From Flavobacterium wongokense (GTDB taxonomy: Bacteria; Bacteroidota; Bacteroidia; Flavobacteriales; Flavobacteriaceae), in assembly GCF_021608265.1 (NCBI RefSeq), contig NZ_JAKIHP010000003.1, positions 124,001 to 188,000 of the forward strand: DNA of 64,000 nucleotides. The letters are read 5' to 3'. Every line of letters begins with the position of its first letter. Position 1 is the first letter of the stretch. This document shows, piece by piece, positions 53,817-62,596 of the stretch. Below the pieces are notes generated by a model. It was given only the letters and a program-made list of their open reading frames with translations. It did no database searches and had not been told where the DNA came from. The translations under genes and the position numbers were made by a program.

Positions 53817-55234
53817 TGTCGATAAGTACTTTTGTCATAGTCGTTTTGTATGTAATTGAATTCAGCGTATTAATTACGTTGGGCTATATGTCATACAAAA
53901 TGCCCAACTTCCTTAAAGGAAAAAACCAGAAAAATCCCGAAGGCGATGAAGACATCCGAAATACCAGCCAGAATTATATCTACGCCGGAATATTACTGAT
54001 GGTAGTCGCCATCCTGTTCAATACTTATATAGTTGTTGAAGGAACGCCTTTGGAAGCGCATTTGATGGAGTGGCTCAACATTGTCATCCGTTTGATGCAC
54101 ATTACATTTGGAATTGCATGGATTGGTGCTTCGTTTTATTTTGTGTTTTTGGAAAATGCCTTAAACCGAACTGAAGACGTTCGCGATGAATTGGCCGGAA
54201 ACCTTTGGGCTGTTCATGGTGGCGGATTTTATTATTTGGAAAAATATAAGGTCGCGCCAAAGGTAATTCCGAAACACCTGCACTGGTTCAAATATGAAGC
54301 GTATTTTACCTGGCTTTCCGGATTTTGTTTGCTGTTTGTGGTGTATTATTTCAATGCGTCCGCTTTTCTAATAGACAAGAATGTTTTGGATATTACTGCA
54401 GCAGAAGGAATTCTGCTTGGTGTAGGCTCATTTGTAGTAGCATGGCTGATTTATGATAGGATGTGTAAATCATCCTTAATAAAAAACCAACTGTCATTTG
54501 CCTTGGTTGGCTTTGCATTCCTGATATTGTTCGCTTTCTTCTATTGCCATGTTTTTAGTGCAAGAGCTGCTTATATCCATTTTGGAGCCATGATTGGAAG
54601 CCTTATGGTGGCCAATGTGTTTTTTGTAATTATCCCGGGTCAAAAGGAAATGGTGCGTTGTGCCAAATTGGGAATCCCATTAGATCCGAGTTTGGGTAAA
54701 AAAGCCTTGGCGCGTTCGTTACACAACAACTATTTTACGCTTCCGGTTTTGTTTGTGATGGTGAGCAATCACTTTCCATCGACCTTTGGGTATGAATACC
54801 CTTGGTTGATTTTGGCAATAATCTCGTTGGGCGCAGCCGGTGTAAAACATTACCTGAACCTAAAGGAACAAAAGCACCTCAACGTATGGATTCTTCCGGT
54901 TTCGGTTGTGATACTTTTGGCGGCCTGTTTTATATCGGCACCAAGTACCAATCCGTATGAATGCAAAAAAGAAGTTACCTTTATAGAAGTTAATGAGATT
55001 ATCCAGAAACGTTGTGTGCAGTGCCACTCTTCTTCGCCTACGGATGATGTTTATAAAACCGCTCCTAATGGAGTGAAATACGATACACCGCAGGACATCC
55101 TGAACAAAAAAGATTTGATCATGCAGCGTGTGGTTGTGACCAAAACGATGCCTCAGAATAACAAAACCAACATCACCGAAGAAGAACGCAACATGATTCG
55201 GTGTTGGATTGAACAAGGTGCAAGCCTGAAATAA
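53816..55234 (+). CDS. puuD: membrane urate hydroxylase PuuD-like with cytochrome c domain
   Basis: A 472-residue protein with about eight membrane helices (1-390) and a C-terminal cytochrome c domain with one haem motif CVQCHSSSP near residue 400 and a Met ligand candidate in VVVTKTMPQNN near 440. The layout is that of PuuD, which oxidises urate to 5-hydroxyisourate and passes electrons to the respiratory chain. GTG at 53816 is the start: it overlaps the alc stop and precedes the only complete helix 1; the first ATG lies inside it. It replaces uricase in this cluster. Confidence 0.9.
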   Translation: MSISTFVIVVLYVIEFSVLITLGYMSYKMPNFLKGKNQKNPEGDEDIRNTSQNYIYAGILLMVVAILFNTYIVVEGTPLEAHLMEWLNIVIRLMHITFGIAWIGASFYFVFLENALNRTEDVRDELAGNLWAVHGGGFYYLEKYKVAPKVIPKHLHWFKYEAYFTWLSGFCLLFVVYYFNASAFLIDKNVLDITAAEGILLGVGSFVVAWLIYDRMCKSSLIKNQLSFALVGFAFLILFAFFYCHVFSARAAYIHFGAMIGSLMVANVFFVIIPGQKEMVRCAKLGIPLDPSLGKKALARSLHNNYFTLPVLFVMVSNHFPSTFGYEYPWLILAIISLGAAGVKHYLNLKEQKHLNVWILPVSVVILLAACFISAPSTNPYECKKEVTFIEVNEIIQKRCVQCHSSSPTDDVYKTAPNGVKYDTPQDILNKKDLIMQRVVVTKTMPQNNKTNITEEERNMIRCWIEQGASLK

Positions 55235-55241
55235 TGACGAC

Positions 55242-56090
55242 ATGAATTTATTAGCCTTTAATACCTTACCCGAAGAAACTGCAAAAAGGGAATTATTTGC
55301 CTGTTGTGGTTCGAATAAATGGGCCGATGCAATGATGAAGCATTTTCCTTTTGCTTCCGAAAAACAGTTGGTGGATTTGTCTTCCAAAATTTGGTATGAC
55401 GAATGTGGAGAAGAGGATTGGCGCGAATCGTTTACGCATCATCCAAAGATTGGCGATGTAAAAAGCCTGACCGAAAAGTTTGCCGGAAAGGAGCAGGCCG
55501 GAGTTGCAGTAGCAACGCAGGCAACGATTCAACATTTGGCGAAAGCCAACACCGATTACGAAACCAAAAACGGATTCATATTCATTGTTTGCGCCACAGG
55601 AAAATCAGCGGATGAAATGTTGGCTTTATTGAATGACCGACTGCAAAACACAACCGAAGAGGAACTGCACATTGCAATGGGTGAACAGCAAAAAATTTCC
55701 ATCATCCGTTTCAAAAAGATGCTTCCCGATGGCGATTTCAGTTTCCTGAAAGTAAGCCAGATTACAACCCACGTTTTAGACACTTCAACCGGAATTCCGG
55801 GAAAGGATATTTCAATTCGTTTACAAGCTTTTAGAAATGGTAAATGGCAGACCATTACACAGGGAATTACCAATGCTGATGGCAGGATTCCCGATTTATT
55901 GGCTCCTGATAAAAACCTAAAACCGGATACCTATAAAATGGTTTTCGACACCGGAAGCTATTATTCGAAAACAAACACCAAGACGTTTTATCCAATAGTG
56001 GAAATCATTTTCAGCACTTTTGACGAAATGCATTACCATGTTCCTCTGCTCGTGAATCCTTTTGGATATAGTACTTATAGAGGAAGCTGA
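55242..56090 (+). CDS. bifunctional OHCU decarboxylase / hydroxyisourate hydrolase
   Basis: A 282-residue fusion. Residues about 1-165 are OHCU decarboxylase (UraD): FASEKQLVDLSSKIWYDECGEEDWRESFTHHPKIGD with the active-site His-His, and FIFIVCATGKSADEM. Residues about 175-282 are 5-hydroxyisourate hydrolase (HiuH, transthyretin-like): ITTHVLDTSTGIPGKDI start and YRGS end, the family signature. The two act in succession on PuuD product: HiuH opens 5-hydroxyisourate and UraD makes S-allantoin. Order in the protein is the reverse of the reaction order. It lies 8 bp after puuD. Confidence 0.95.
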   Translation: MNLLAFNTLPEETAKRELFACCGSNKWADAMMKHFPFASEKQLVDLSSKIWYDECGEEDWRESFTHHPKIGDVKSLTEKFAGKEQAGVAVATQATIQHLAKANTDYETKNGFIFIVCATGKSADEMLALLNDRLQNTTEEELHIAMGEQQKISIIRFKKMLPDGDFSFLKVSQITTHVLDTSTGIPGKDISIRLQAFRNGKWQTITQGITNADGRIPDLLAPDKNLKPDTYKMVFDTGSYYSKTNTKTFYPIVEIIFSTFDEMHYHVPLLVNPFGYSTYRGS

Positions 56091-56132
56091 TTTCATTTAA
56101 AATTCAAAATTTATAATTCAAAATAATTAGAG

Positions 56133-57467
56133 ATGACAATTCCTAATAACAAAAAAGAACAATTGTTCAACAGTTTAAGCAAAGCCAATTCGGCTTTCAA
56201 CGAAATATATCCCGGTGACCGAAGCGACCGACAGCCGGTTCATACGCTTTATGGTGGTGCCAATCTTTTCAAATCGGACGCTCCCATCCTATTGGGGCAA
56301 CGCGCTCTAGAGATATTGGAAACCTATGCACCCAACCACGAAGTTTTCGGAAAAGCTTTCGGATTGACTGGCGGAAATGATTTCAGCAAAAAAATCTATG
56401 ATAAGGTCGTGGCCAAATTAAAATCGGAAGCGATTGAAGATTTCCGTATTGATTTTGAAGACGGTTACGGAAACCGGAGCAACGAAGAAGAAGATGCAAC
56501 CGCTGAATCTACAGCCAAGGAAGTGGCCAAAGGCATGAAAGACGGTACGCTTTCCCCTTTTATCGGAATCCGAATCAAGCCTTTTACTGAAGATATGAGG
56601 GAAAGAGGTTTGCGGACTTTGGATATCTTCATTTCAACTTTAGTGAAAGAGACGGGCGGAAAATTACCCGATAATTTTGTGGTGATGCTGCCAAAGGTTA
56701 CGATTCCTGAACAGCCTGAAACGCTGGCGAATTTCATGACAATTTTAGAAGAGGAATTAGGCCTTGCCAATGGAACCCTCAAAATGGAAATGATGGTGGA
56801 AACCACTCAGGCAATCATGGACATTGCAGGAACCAACCCATTATACCGATTCATCAAAGCCGCTCAAGGTCGTTGCATTGCGATGCATTTCGGGACTTAC
56901 GATTATACCGCAAGCTGCAGCATTACGGCTAAATACCAGGAAATGGATCATCCCGTTTGCGATTTTGCACACCACGTAACCAAAGTTGCCCTTGCCCACA
57001 CTGGCATCTGGCTGAGTGATGGTGCTACGAACACCATGCCTATCGGTCCGCACCGAGGTGATTTGACTCCACAGCAGGAAAAAGAGAATATGGAAGTCGT
57101 TCACAGGGCCTGGAAAAAAGGCTACGACCACATCCGCCACTCGTTATGGAATGGGTATTACCAGGGTTGGGATTTAAATCCTGCGCAGTTCCCAATGCGT
57201 TATGCGGCGGTGTATGCCTTCTTTTTGGAAAGCTATGACGATGCGGTGGACCGTTTGAAAACCTTTGTGGAAAAAGCCGCGCGTGCCACACTTATCGGAG
57301 ATGTATTTGATGATGCTGCAACGGGACAAGGATTACTGAATTATTTCCTTAGAGCCTTAAATAGTGGTGCTATTACTGAGGAGGAAGTGTTAGCAACTGG
57401 CCTGACTTTAGATGAAATCAGAGGCCGTTCATTCAAGAAGATTTTGGAGAACAGGGCTGGGAAATAA
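56133..57467 (+). CDS. DUF6986-type aldolase/malate-synthase-like protein
   Basis: A 444-residue soluble protein in the urate operon. Motifs look like an HpcH/HpaI or citrate-lyase beta TIM barrel: FRIDFEDGYGNRSNEEED near residue 110 (acidic metal-type cluster), GIRIKPFTEDMRERGLRTLD near 150, FVVMLPKVTIPEQ, LKMEMMVETTQAIMD near 213 and CIAMHFGTYDYTASCSI near 250. I recognise the family as DUF6986, which has no settled activity. Its place after the enzymes that give ureidoglycolate (a glyoxylate precursor) suggests it works on glyoxylate or a related acid; this is inference. A terminator follows. Confidence 0.75.
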   Translation: MTIPNNKKEQLFNSLSKANSAFNEIYPGDRSDRQPVHTLYGGANLFKSDAPILLGQRALEILETYAPNHEVFGKAFGLTGGNDFSKKIYDKVVAKLKSEAIEDFRIDFEDGYGNRSNEEEDATAESTAKEVAKGMKDGTLSPFIGIRIKPFTEDMRERGLRTLDIFISTLVKETGGKLPDNFVVMLPKVTIPEQPETLANFMTILEEELGLANGTLKMEMMVETTQAIMDIAGTNPLYRFIKAAQGRCIAMHFGTYDYTASCSITAKYQEMDHPVCDFAHHVTKVALAHTGIWLSDGATNTMPIGPHRGDLTPQQEKENMEVVHRAWKKGYDHIRHSLWNGYYQGWDLNPAQFPMRYAAVYAFFLESYDDAVDRLKTFVEKAARATLIGDVFDDAATGQGLLNYFLRALNSGAITEEEVLATGLTLDEIRGRSFKKILENRAGK

Positions 57468-57486
57468 TCTGATTTTATATAAATAA

Positions 57487-57518
57487 GAAACCGCATCATA
57501 ATGGTGCGGTTTTTTTAT
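57487..57518 (+). terminator. intrinsic terminator of the urate operon
   Basis: Stem AAACCGCA / TGCGGTTT (with inner TCAT/GGTG imperfect pairing) followed by a T-run; ends the five-gene operon. Confidence 0.8.
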
Positions 57519-57556
57519 TGGTATAATAGGAACTGATTAAAGCCCACGCTATCAGG

Positions 57557-58084
57557 CTAAGTGTTTTTAGCTACCTTCTCAAGAATTTCCTTGACCATTA
57601 AACGTGTTTTTAATTTGGTTTCAAACTGATCCATAACAATCCTGGAAAGCTGCATCAGCATGGAGGATTCTTTGGCAGTAAGCTTTCTTGGATTTTTATC
57701 GATGATACAAAAGGTGCCCAGATTGTATCCTGCAAGGGTTCTTAAAGGAGCAGCAGCATAGAATTGTAACCCCATAATTCCGGCAACCAATGGATTTGCC
57801 ATTGCCCGAGGGTCTTTTCTTGCATCTTCAACAATATAAATATCATCAGATAAAATAGCGGAGCTGCATAATCCCGGAGTTCGTGGAATTTCTTCGACAT
57901 CGAGGCCATAAGCTGATTTAAACCAAATCCTATTGTGGTCAACAAGAGTGATTATTGCAATTGGGACATCAAAGATTTTTGCTGCCAACTTTGTAATTTC
58001 ATCAAATGCACCATCTGCGGGAGTATCCAGTATTTCGTATTTAAGAAGGTCTTCTATTCTCTTATCCTCTACAATATTTTCCAT
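57557..58084 (-). CDS. GAF-domain protein
   Basis: A 175-residue protein made of one GAF domain: DEITKLAAKIFDVPIAIITLVDHNRIWFKSAYGLDVEEIPRTPGLCSSAILSDD, then LQFYAAAPLRTLAGYNLGTFCIIDKNPRK, then a helical tail. The ATG at 58084 begins just before the conserved IEDLLKYEILDTP; an ATG at 58153 would add 23 unmatched residues. No output domain follows, so it probably senses a small molecule and acts by contact. It is divergent from a histidine phosphatase gene across the 22-bp repeat array. Confidence 0.8.
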   Translation of the reverse strand: MENIVEDKRIEDLLKYEILDTPADGAFDEITKLAAKIFDVPIAIITLVDHNRIWFKSAYGLDVEEIPRTPGLCSSAILSDDIYIVEDARKDPRAMANPLVAGIMGLQFYAAAPLRTLAGYNLGTFCIIDKNPRKLTAKESSMLMQLSRIVMDQFETKLKTRLMVKEILEKVAKNT

Positions 58085-58203
58085 ATTTTGTAAAGGTAGT
58101 GAATTAGTTTTTGGAAATCTTATTTCTGTTAAAGCTACCAAAATCCTGCCCATTAGTGAGAAAAGTCAACTAAGCATACCCTGTAAACACTAGGCTTAAA
58201 AAA

Positions 58204-58313
58204 CTACCGTATGTTTCGTTCGAAAGATGCGGATGTTTTGCTTAAAAGATACGGATGTTTCTGTTGAAAGATGCGGATGTTTTGAAGGAAACTACCTGAT
58301 GTTTGTTGAAGCA
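58204..58313. repeat. five tandem 22-bp imperfect repeats in a divergent gap
   Basis: Five units at an exact 22-bp step (58204, 58226, 58248, 58270, 58292). The core GATGTTT, or TATGTTT in the first unit, occurs at 58210, 58232, 58254, 58276 and 58298. Middle units share GATnCGGATGTTT and end in AAA. A 22-bp step is about two helical turns and is not a multiple of three, so it is non-coding; it looks like an array of protein sites between two divergent genes. Confidence 0.7.
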
Positions 58314-58371
58314 GTAAATGTAACAAAACAGCCCAGTTGACGACTACTGTTTAAACCTTTAGCTAATAATC

Positions 58372-58869
58372 ATGAAAATCAATATGTTCGTTATCCTAAC
58401 AATAGTATTGTTTGGTTGTTCTTCAAGTGATGAACCAAAGCCGGTAAAAACGGTTATTTATTTGATCCGCCATGCTGAAAAGGCTGATTCAAGTGCTAAT
58501 CCAAATCTATCTGCCGCTGGTTTGCAGCGGGCAAATAACTGGGCCATAATTTTACAGGATGTCACCTTCAGTAGTTTTTACAGTACCAATTATAACAGAA
58601 CGCTGCAGACTATAGAACCTACGGCAAACAGTAACGATAAGGAGGTGGAACTCTATAACCCTGCAAATTTTTCATTAGAGGATGTGATAGCAGCCCATTC
58701 AGGCACAAATGTGATGATCGTTGGCCACAGCAATACTATTCCGCAATTAATCAATACCTATTTGGGCTCGAACATTTATCCTGAAATGGCGGAAACGGAA
58801 TTTGGGAATTTGTACAAAATCACTATTGTGGACGGCGTAGTTTCACATGAAATGACTGTGCATAATTGA
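58372..58869 (+). CDS. histidine phosphatase family lipoprotein
   Basis: A 165-residue lipoprotein: signal with lipobox IVLFGCSSS (Cys near 16), then the phosphoglycerate-mutase-like core. The catalytic RHAEK (residues 34-38) has the nucleophilic His, followed by LSAAGLQRANNWA, FYSTNYNRTLQTIEP (second Arg) and MIVGHSNTIPQL with the second His. It removes phosphate from a small substrate at the cell envelope; the substrate is unknown. It is shorter than cytoplasmic phosphoglycerate mutase. It is convergent with xdhB and divergent from the GAF gene. Confidence 0.85.
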   Translation: MKINMFVILTIVLFGCSSSDEPKPVKTVIYLIRHAEKADSSANPNLSAAGLQRANNWAIILQDVTFSSFYSTNYNRTLQTIEPTANSNDKEVELYNPANFSLEDVIAAHSGTNVMIVGHSNTIPQLINTYLGSNIYPEMAETEFGNLYKITIVDGVVSHEMTVHN

Positions 58870-58931
58870 TTGCTGTTTCTTAAGGTTTTAGTAGGAAACA
58901 AGCACGGATTACACACGACTACAATATATAA

Positions 58932-61181
58932 TTATGCCTTTTTATACAAATCCATCAAAACCTTTTCAGGTGTATACGGAGCATTGACAGCCAAATCGGC
59001 GTTGGGGTTAAAGGCTTTTACCGCGTTACGAATGGCAAAATAGGCCCCTATTCCGTACATCAGTGGTGGCTCGCCCACAGCTTTTGATTTTTTGATGGCG
59101 AGTTCGTGGCCTTCGGTTTCCAAGTGTTGGATGTTGATTTGTTTTGGCACCGAATAAATATCGGGAACTTTGTAAGTCGACAATGCATTTGAAAGCAATC
59201 TTCCCTGGTCGTTGTAAACAATTTCCTCAAGTGTCATCCAGCCAATTCCCTGAACCAAACCGCCTTCGATTTGTCCGTTGTCAATCGTTGGATTCATACT
59301 TTTCCCAAAATCGTGCACAATGTTGATACTGTCAAATTCGTAAGTTCCTTTGAGGCAGTCCACCGTAACTTCATGTATCGAAGTTCCGTAAACGTGGTAC
59401 GCAAACGGGTGCCCTTTTTCCTTGGTTTTATCGTAATGGATTGTTGGCGTAGCATAATGGGCATTTTCCGAAAGTGCAACTCTCATTACATGTGCCTTCA
59501 TCACCAAATCCTTCCAGCTGATTTCCGTCGCCTTGTCATTGGCAAACAAAAATTCATCGTTAATCTGCAGCTTATCAGTATTCAATTCGGTTTCGGCTAC
59601 TTTGAGCAATCTTGATAATAATGCATTACACGCCATCTGCAAAGCTTTTCCGTTAAGGTCGGCTCCTGCACTCGCAGCGGTTGGCGAGGTATTGGCAACG
59701 CGAAGTGTATTCGTAGATTCAATACGAACGCGGTTCGCCCGTATTCCAAAAGTCTCGGTTACAATCTGAAGCATTTTGGTATTCAGACCCTGCCCCATTT
59801 CAACTCCACCCGTACTTACTACAACACTTCCGTCATGATAAATGTGTACCAACGCACGTGCATGGTTCATCATCGTATTGGTAAACGAAATCCCGAAACA
59901 TATCGGCTGGATTGCCAATCCTTTTTTGAATCGTTTATTGTTTTTATTGAATTCTTCTACTCTGGTTTTTTGTGCGTCGTAGTCGTAGCTTTTCATACAG
60001 GTTTCCCAGGTATTCGTAGCTTCAACCTGTTGCAGGATTTGCCCATAAGATAATTCAGAACCATCAACAACTAAATTTTTTCTCTGAATCAAAGCCGGAC
60101 TTACGCCTAATGATTCTGCGGCTTTTACAATCGCAGCTTCAATTACGAATTTGCCTTGTGGGCCACCAAATCCACGGAAAGCGGTATTCGGAGGCAGGTT
60201 GGTTTTACAGCTAAACGCTTTCGCAATCACATTCGGAATAAAATACGCATTCGTCGAATGGAACAAGGTTCGTTCCATAACCGCTGGCGACAAATCGGCT
60301 GCAGCTCCTGCGTTTTGGTAATGTGTTACTTCGTAAGCGATAATTTTTAAATCGATATCCAAACCAATCTTAAAATCGGCGGAATACGGATGGCGTTTCC
60401 CGGTCATGCGCATATCGTCCATACGATGCATCGACATTTTTACGGGCTTGTGCAAAATCTGCGAAGCCAAAGCTACCATCACTGCCCAAGGTGTAGCTTG
60501 GTCTTCCTTTCCGCCAAAACCTCCACCCAAACGAACCGTATCGATTTCGACCTTGTGCATTGGAATTGCCAAAACCTGAGCCACCATTCTTTGAACGGCA
60601 GTTGGGCCTTGAGTAGATGAGGATATGATAATGCTTCCGTCTTCCTTTGGACGCGCGTAAGCACCTTGTGTTTCTATGTATAAATGTTCCTGCCCGTTGA
60701 CATCGCTTCTGCCTTCAAAAATATGGGTACATTTTGCCCAGGCAGATTCGGTATCACCTAATTTAAACTGTCTTGGCGGCATGATTAATTTGCCTTTCGC
60801 CTGTGCTTCGCGTGGATCAACAATTACCGGAAGTTCTTCAAATTCGACTTTAACCAATTTGGAAGCCTGACGGCAATGATGCTCTGAAGTTCCTATAATC
60901 AAAGCGATTACCTGTCCGCGAAAGTGCACTTCGTCTTCGGCAAATAAAGGTTCGTCGGGAATGATACCACCAATCTGATTTAAGCCCGGAATATCCTTAT
61001 AAGTCAAAATCCTAACAATTCCGTGGCTGTTCAAGGCGGCATCAAAATCGATGCTTTTGATTTTGGCATGAGCCACAGTTGCATCAAACGGAAGCGCATA
61101 CAAGGTTCCATTCAGTTCCTGAATGTCGTCAAGGTAAATGGATTTGCCTTTTACGTGATTATGTGCGTCTATATTAATCAT
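58932..61181 (-). CDS. xdhB: xanthine dehydrogenase, molybdopterin-binding subunit
   Basis: A 749-residue subunit that holds molybdenum cofactor and binds xanthine or hypoxanthine. It starts with the aldehyde oxidase/XDH entry domain (KGKSIYLDDIQELNGTLYA); the cofactor domains carry VRLGGGFGGKEDQA near 215, NTAFRGFGGPQGKFV near 330, GGVEMGQGLNTKM near 460 and ASAGADLNGKA. The catalytic Glu is in KAVGEPPLMYGIGA near 700. Length is normal for the two-subunit bacterial XdhB. It overlaps xdhA by 4 bp. It needs XdhC and the cofactor operon upstream. Confidence 0.95.
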   Translation of the reverse strand: MINIDAHNHVKGKSIYLDDIQELNGTLYALPFDATVAHAKIKSIDFDAALNSHGIVRILTYKDIPGLNQIGGIIPDEPLFAEDEVHFRGQVIALIIGTSEHHCRQASKLVKVEFEELPVIVDPREAQAKGKLIMPPRQFKLGDTESAWAKCTHIFEGRSDVNGQEHLYIETQGAYARPKEDGSIIISSSTQGPTAVQRMVAQVLAIPMHKVEIDTVRLGGGFGGKEDQATPWAVMVALASQILHKPVKMSMHRMDDMRMTGKRHPYSADFKIGLDIDLKIIAYEVTHYQNAGAAADLSPAVMERTLFHSTNAYFIPNVIAKAFSCKTNLPPNTAFRGFGGPQGKFVIEAAIVKAAESLGVSPALIQRKNLVVDGSELSYGQILQQVEATNTWETCMKSYDYDAQKTRVEEFNKNNKRFKKGLAIQPICFGISFTNTMMNHARALVHIYHDGSVVVSTGGVEMGQGLNTKMLQIVTETFGIRANRVRIESTNTLRVANTSPTAASAGADLNGKALQMACNALLSRLLKVAETELNTDKLQINDEFLFANDKATEISWKDLVMKAHVMRVALSENAHYATPTIHYDKTKEKGHPFAYHVYGTSIHEVTVDCLKGTYEFDSINIVHDFGKSMNPTIDNGQIEGGLVQGIGWMTLEEIVYNDQGRLLSNALSTYKVPDIYSVPKQINIQHLETEGHELAIKKSKAVGEPPLMYGIGAYFAIRNAVKAFNPNADLAVNAPYTPEKVLMDLYKKA

Positions 61182-62581
61182 AGCAAATCCTCCATTTTAA
61201 TGGTTTCAGGGAATAGTTCAATGAAATGCCCAAAGAATAATTGGCGTCCTAATAATCTTTTATAAGCTTCTGTCCCACGTGCATCGCTGATTGGTGACAA
61301 TTCGCTTTGCAGGATTTGCTCCGCTTCTTTTATTACTGATGCCGAAATGGTTTTGTTTGCCAAAAATTCACAGGTCTTCGCCAAATATTTCGGGATTGGT
61401 CCTACTCCACCCATTGAGGCATGGGCTTCAGCAATTAGATTTCCATTTACAGAAATTGATATTGCCGAATTTACGCTGGCAATGTCTAAATATTGGCGTT
61501 TGCAGACTTTCTCGAAATTGAATTGGATTCCGTTAACGGGCAATTCAAAAGCAATTTCGGTGATGTATTCGTCTGGTTTTTTATCAAAGGTTTTATAGCC
61601 TGTATAGAAATCCTTGAGCATTAGCTTGCGGTTTTCTTTGACTTTGTTGGTCAATGTTAGTTGGGCTTTCATTGCCAAAAGGATAATCGTAAAATCGCCA
61701 ATTGGTGAACCGTTGGCAATATTCCCGGCTATGGTTGCGATGTTCCGGATTGGGGTTGAGGACAATAATTTTAAATGCCTGTACCAATTGGGAATCGTTT
61801 CGAGCAATCGTTCGTTCTCCATCAAATCGGTAACCGTTGCAGATGATTTTAGTATGCAGCGATTTCCTTCAAATGTAATTCCGTTTAATACGTTTTTATC
61901 AAATAAATAATCCAAATCGTATTCGTGGATATCGTCATGTTTTTGAACATATAAATCGGTTCCGCCACCAATTGGGATCTGGCCATTTGAATTATATTCT
62001 TCGGTTTTTAGGGCTTTTACCCTTTCTTCAATGTCTAAAAAATAATTGGGTACAAACTCATTGGCAACCAGCCATTGCATTGAATTGTTTTGGTCTTTTG
62101 AAACCAATTTGCTTGCCAATTGCGCCGAGGCACGTTCAATGGTTTTATAACCCGTACAGCGACAGATATTCCCATCGATGGCACTTATGGCACTTTCCAA
62201 TGTTGGTTCCGAACACGTCAATGCAAAACCGCACATCGAGTTGACAAAACCCGGCGTACAGAAACCACATTGGGTTCCTGAACAATCGACCATTGCCTGT
62301 TGTGCCTGGTTTAATTTGTCGGGCAAATTTAAACCTTCGACAGTAACCACGTGTTTTCCGTGAACGTTTGGCAAAGGTGTCAAACAGGAAGTAGCACTGA
62401 TGTATTCCAGCTTTCCGTTTTTCATCGAGCCAATCAAAACCGTACACGCACCACAATCGCCTTCACGGCAACCAATTTTTGTCCCGCGCAGGTTTTCGTC
62501 ATAACGCACAAAATCAAGCAAAGTGGTACTTGCCGGTTTGTCGGTTTTGATGAGTTGGTTATTTAATATAAATTGAATCAT
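61178..62581 (-). CDS. xdhA: xanthine dehydrogenase, iron-sulfur/FAD subunit
   Basis: A 467-residue subunit. 2Fe-2S domains: plant-type GCREGDCGACTVL near residue 38 and the second pair CGFCTPGFV and ICRCTGYKTIE near 105-150. The FAD domain follows (about 190-467, PIGGGTDLYVQKHDD, TIAGNIANGSPIGDF). It passes electrons from the molybdenum centre to NAD. It lies 15 bp after guaD and overlaps xdhB by 4 bp, which gives a tight guaD-xdhA-xdhB operon. Confidence 0.95.
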   Translation of the reverse strand: MIQFILNNQLIKTDKPASTTLLDFVRYDENLRGTKIGCREGDCGACTVLIGSMKNGKLEYISATSCLTPLPNVHGKHVVTVEGLNLPDKLNQAQQAMVDCSGTQCGFCTPGFVNSMCGFALTCSEPTLESAISAIDGNICRCTGYKTIERASAQLASKLVSKDQNNSMQWLVANEFVPNYFLDIEERVKALKTEEYNSNGQIPIGGGTDLYVQKHDDIHEYDLDYLFDKNVLNGITFEGNRCILKSSATVTDLMENERLLETIPNWYRHLKLLSSTPIRNIATIAGNIANGSPIGDFTIILLAMKAQLTLTNKVKENRKLMLKDFYTGYKTFDKKPDEYITEIAFELPVNGIQFNFEKVCKRQYLDIASVNSAISISVNGNLIAEAHASMGGVGPIPKYLAKTCEFLANKTISASVIKEAEQILQSELSPISDARGTEAYKRLLGRQLFFGHFIELFPETIKMEDLL

Positions 62582-62596
62582 AGGGATTTCAGCAAT

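Noticed and set aside
58204..58313. CRISPR array
   Set aside because: Units are contiguous 22-mers without spacers and no cas gene is nearby.
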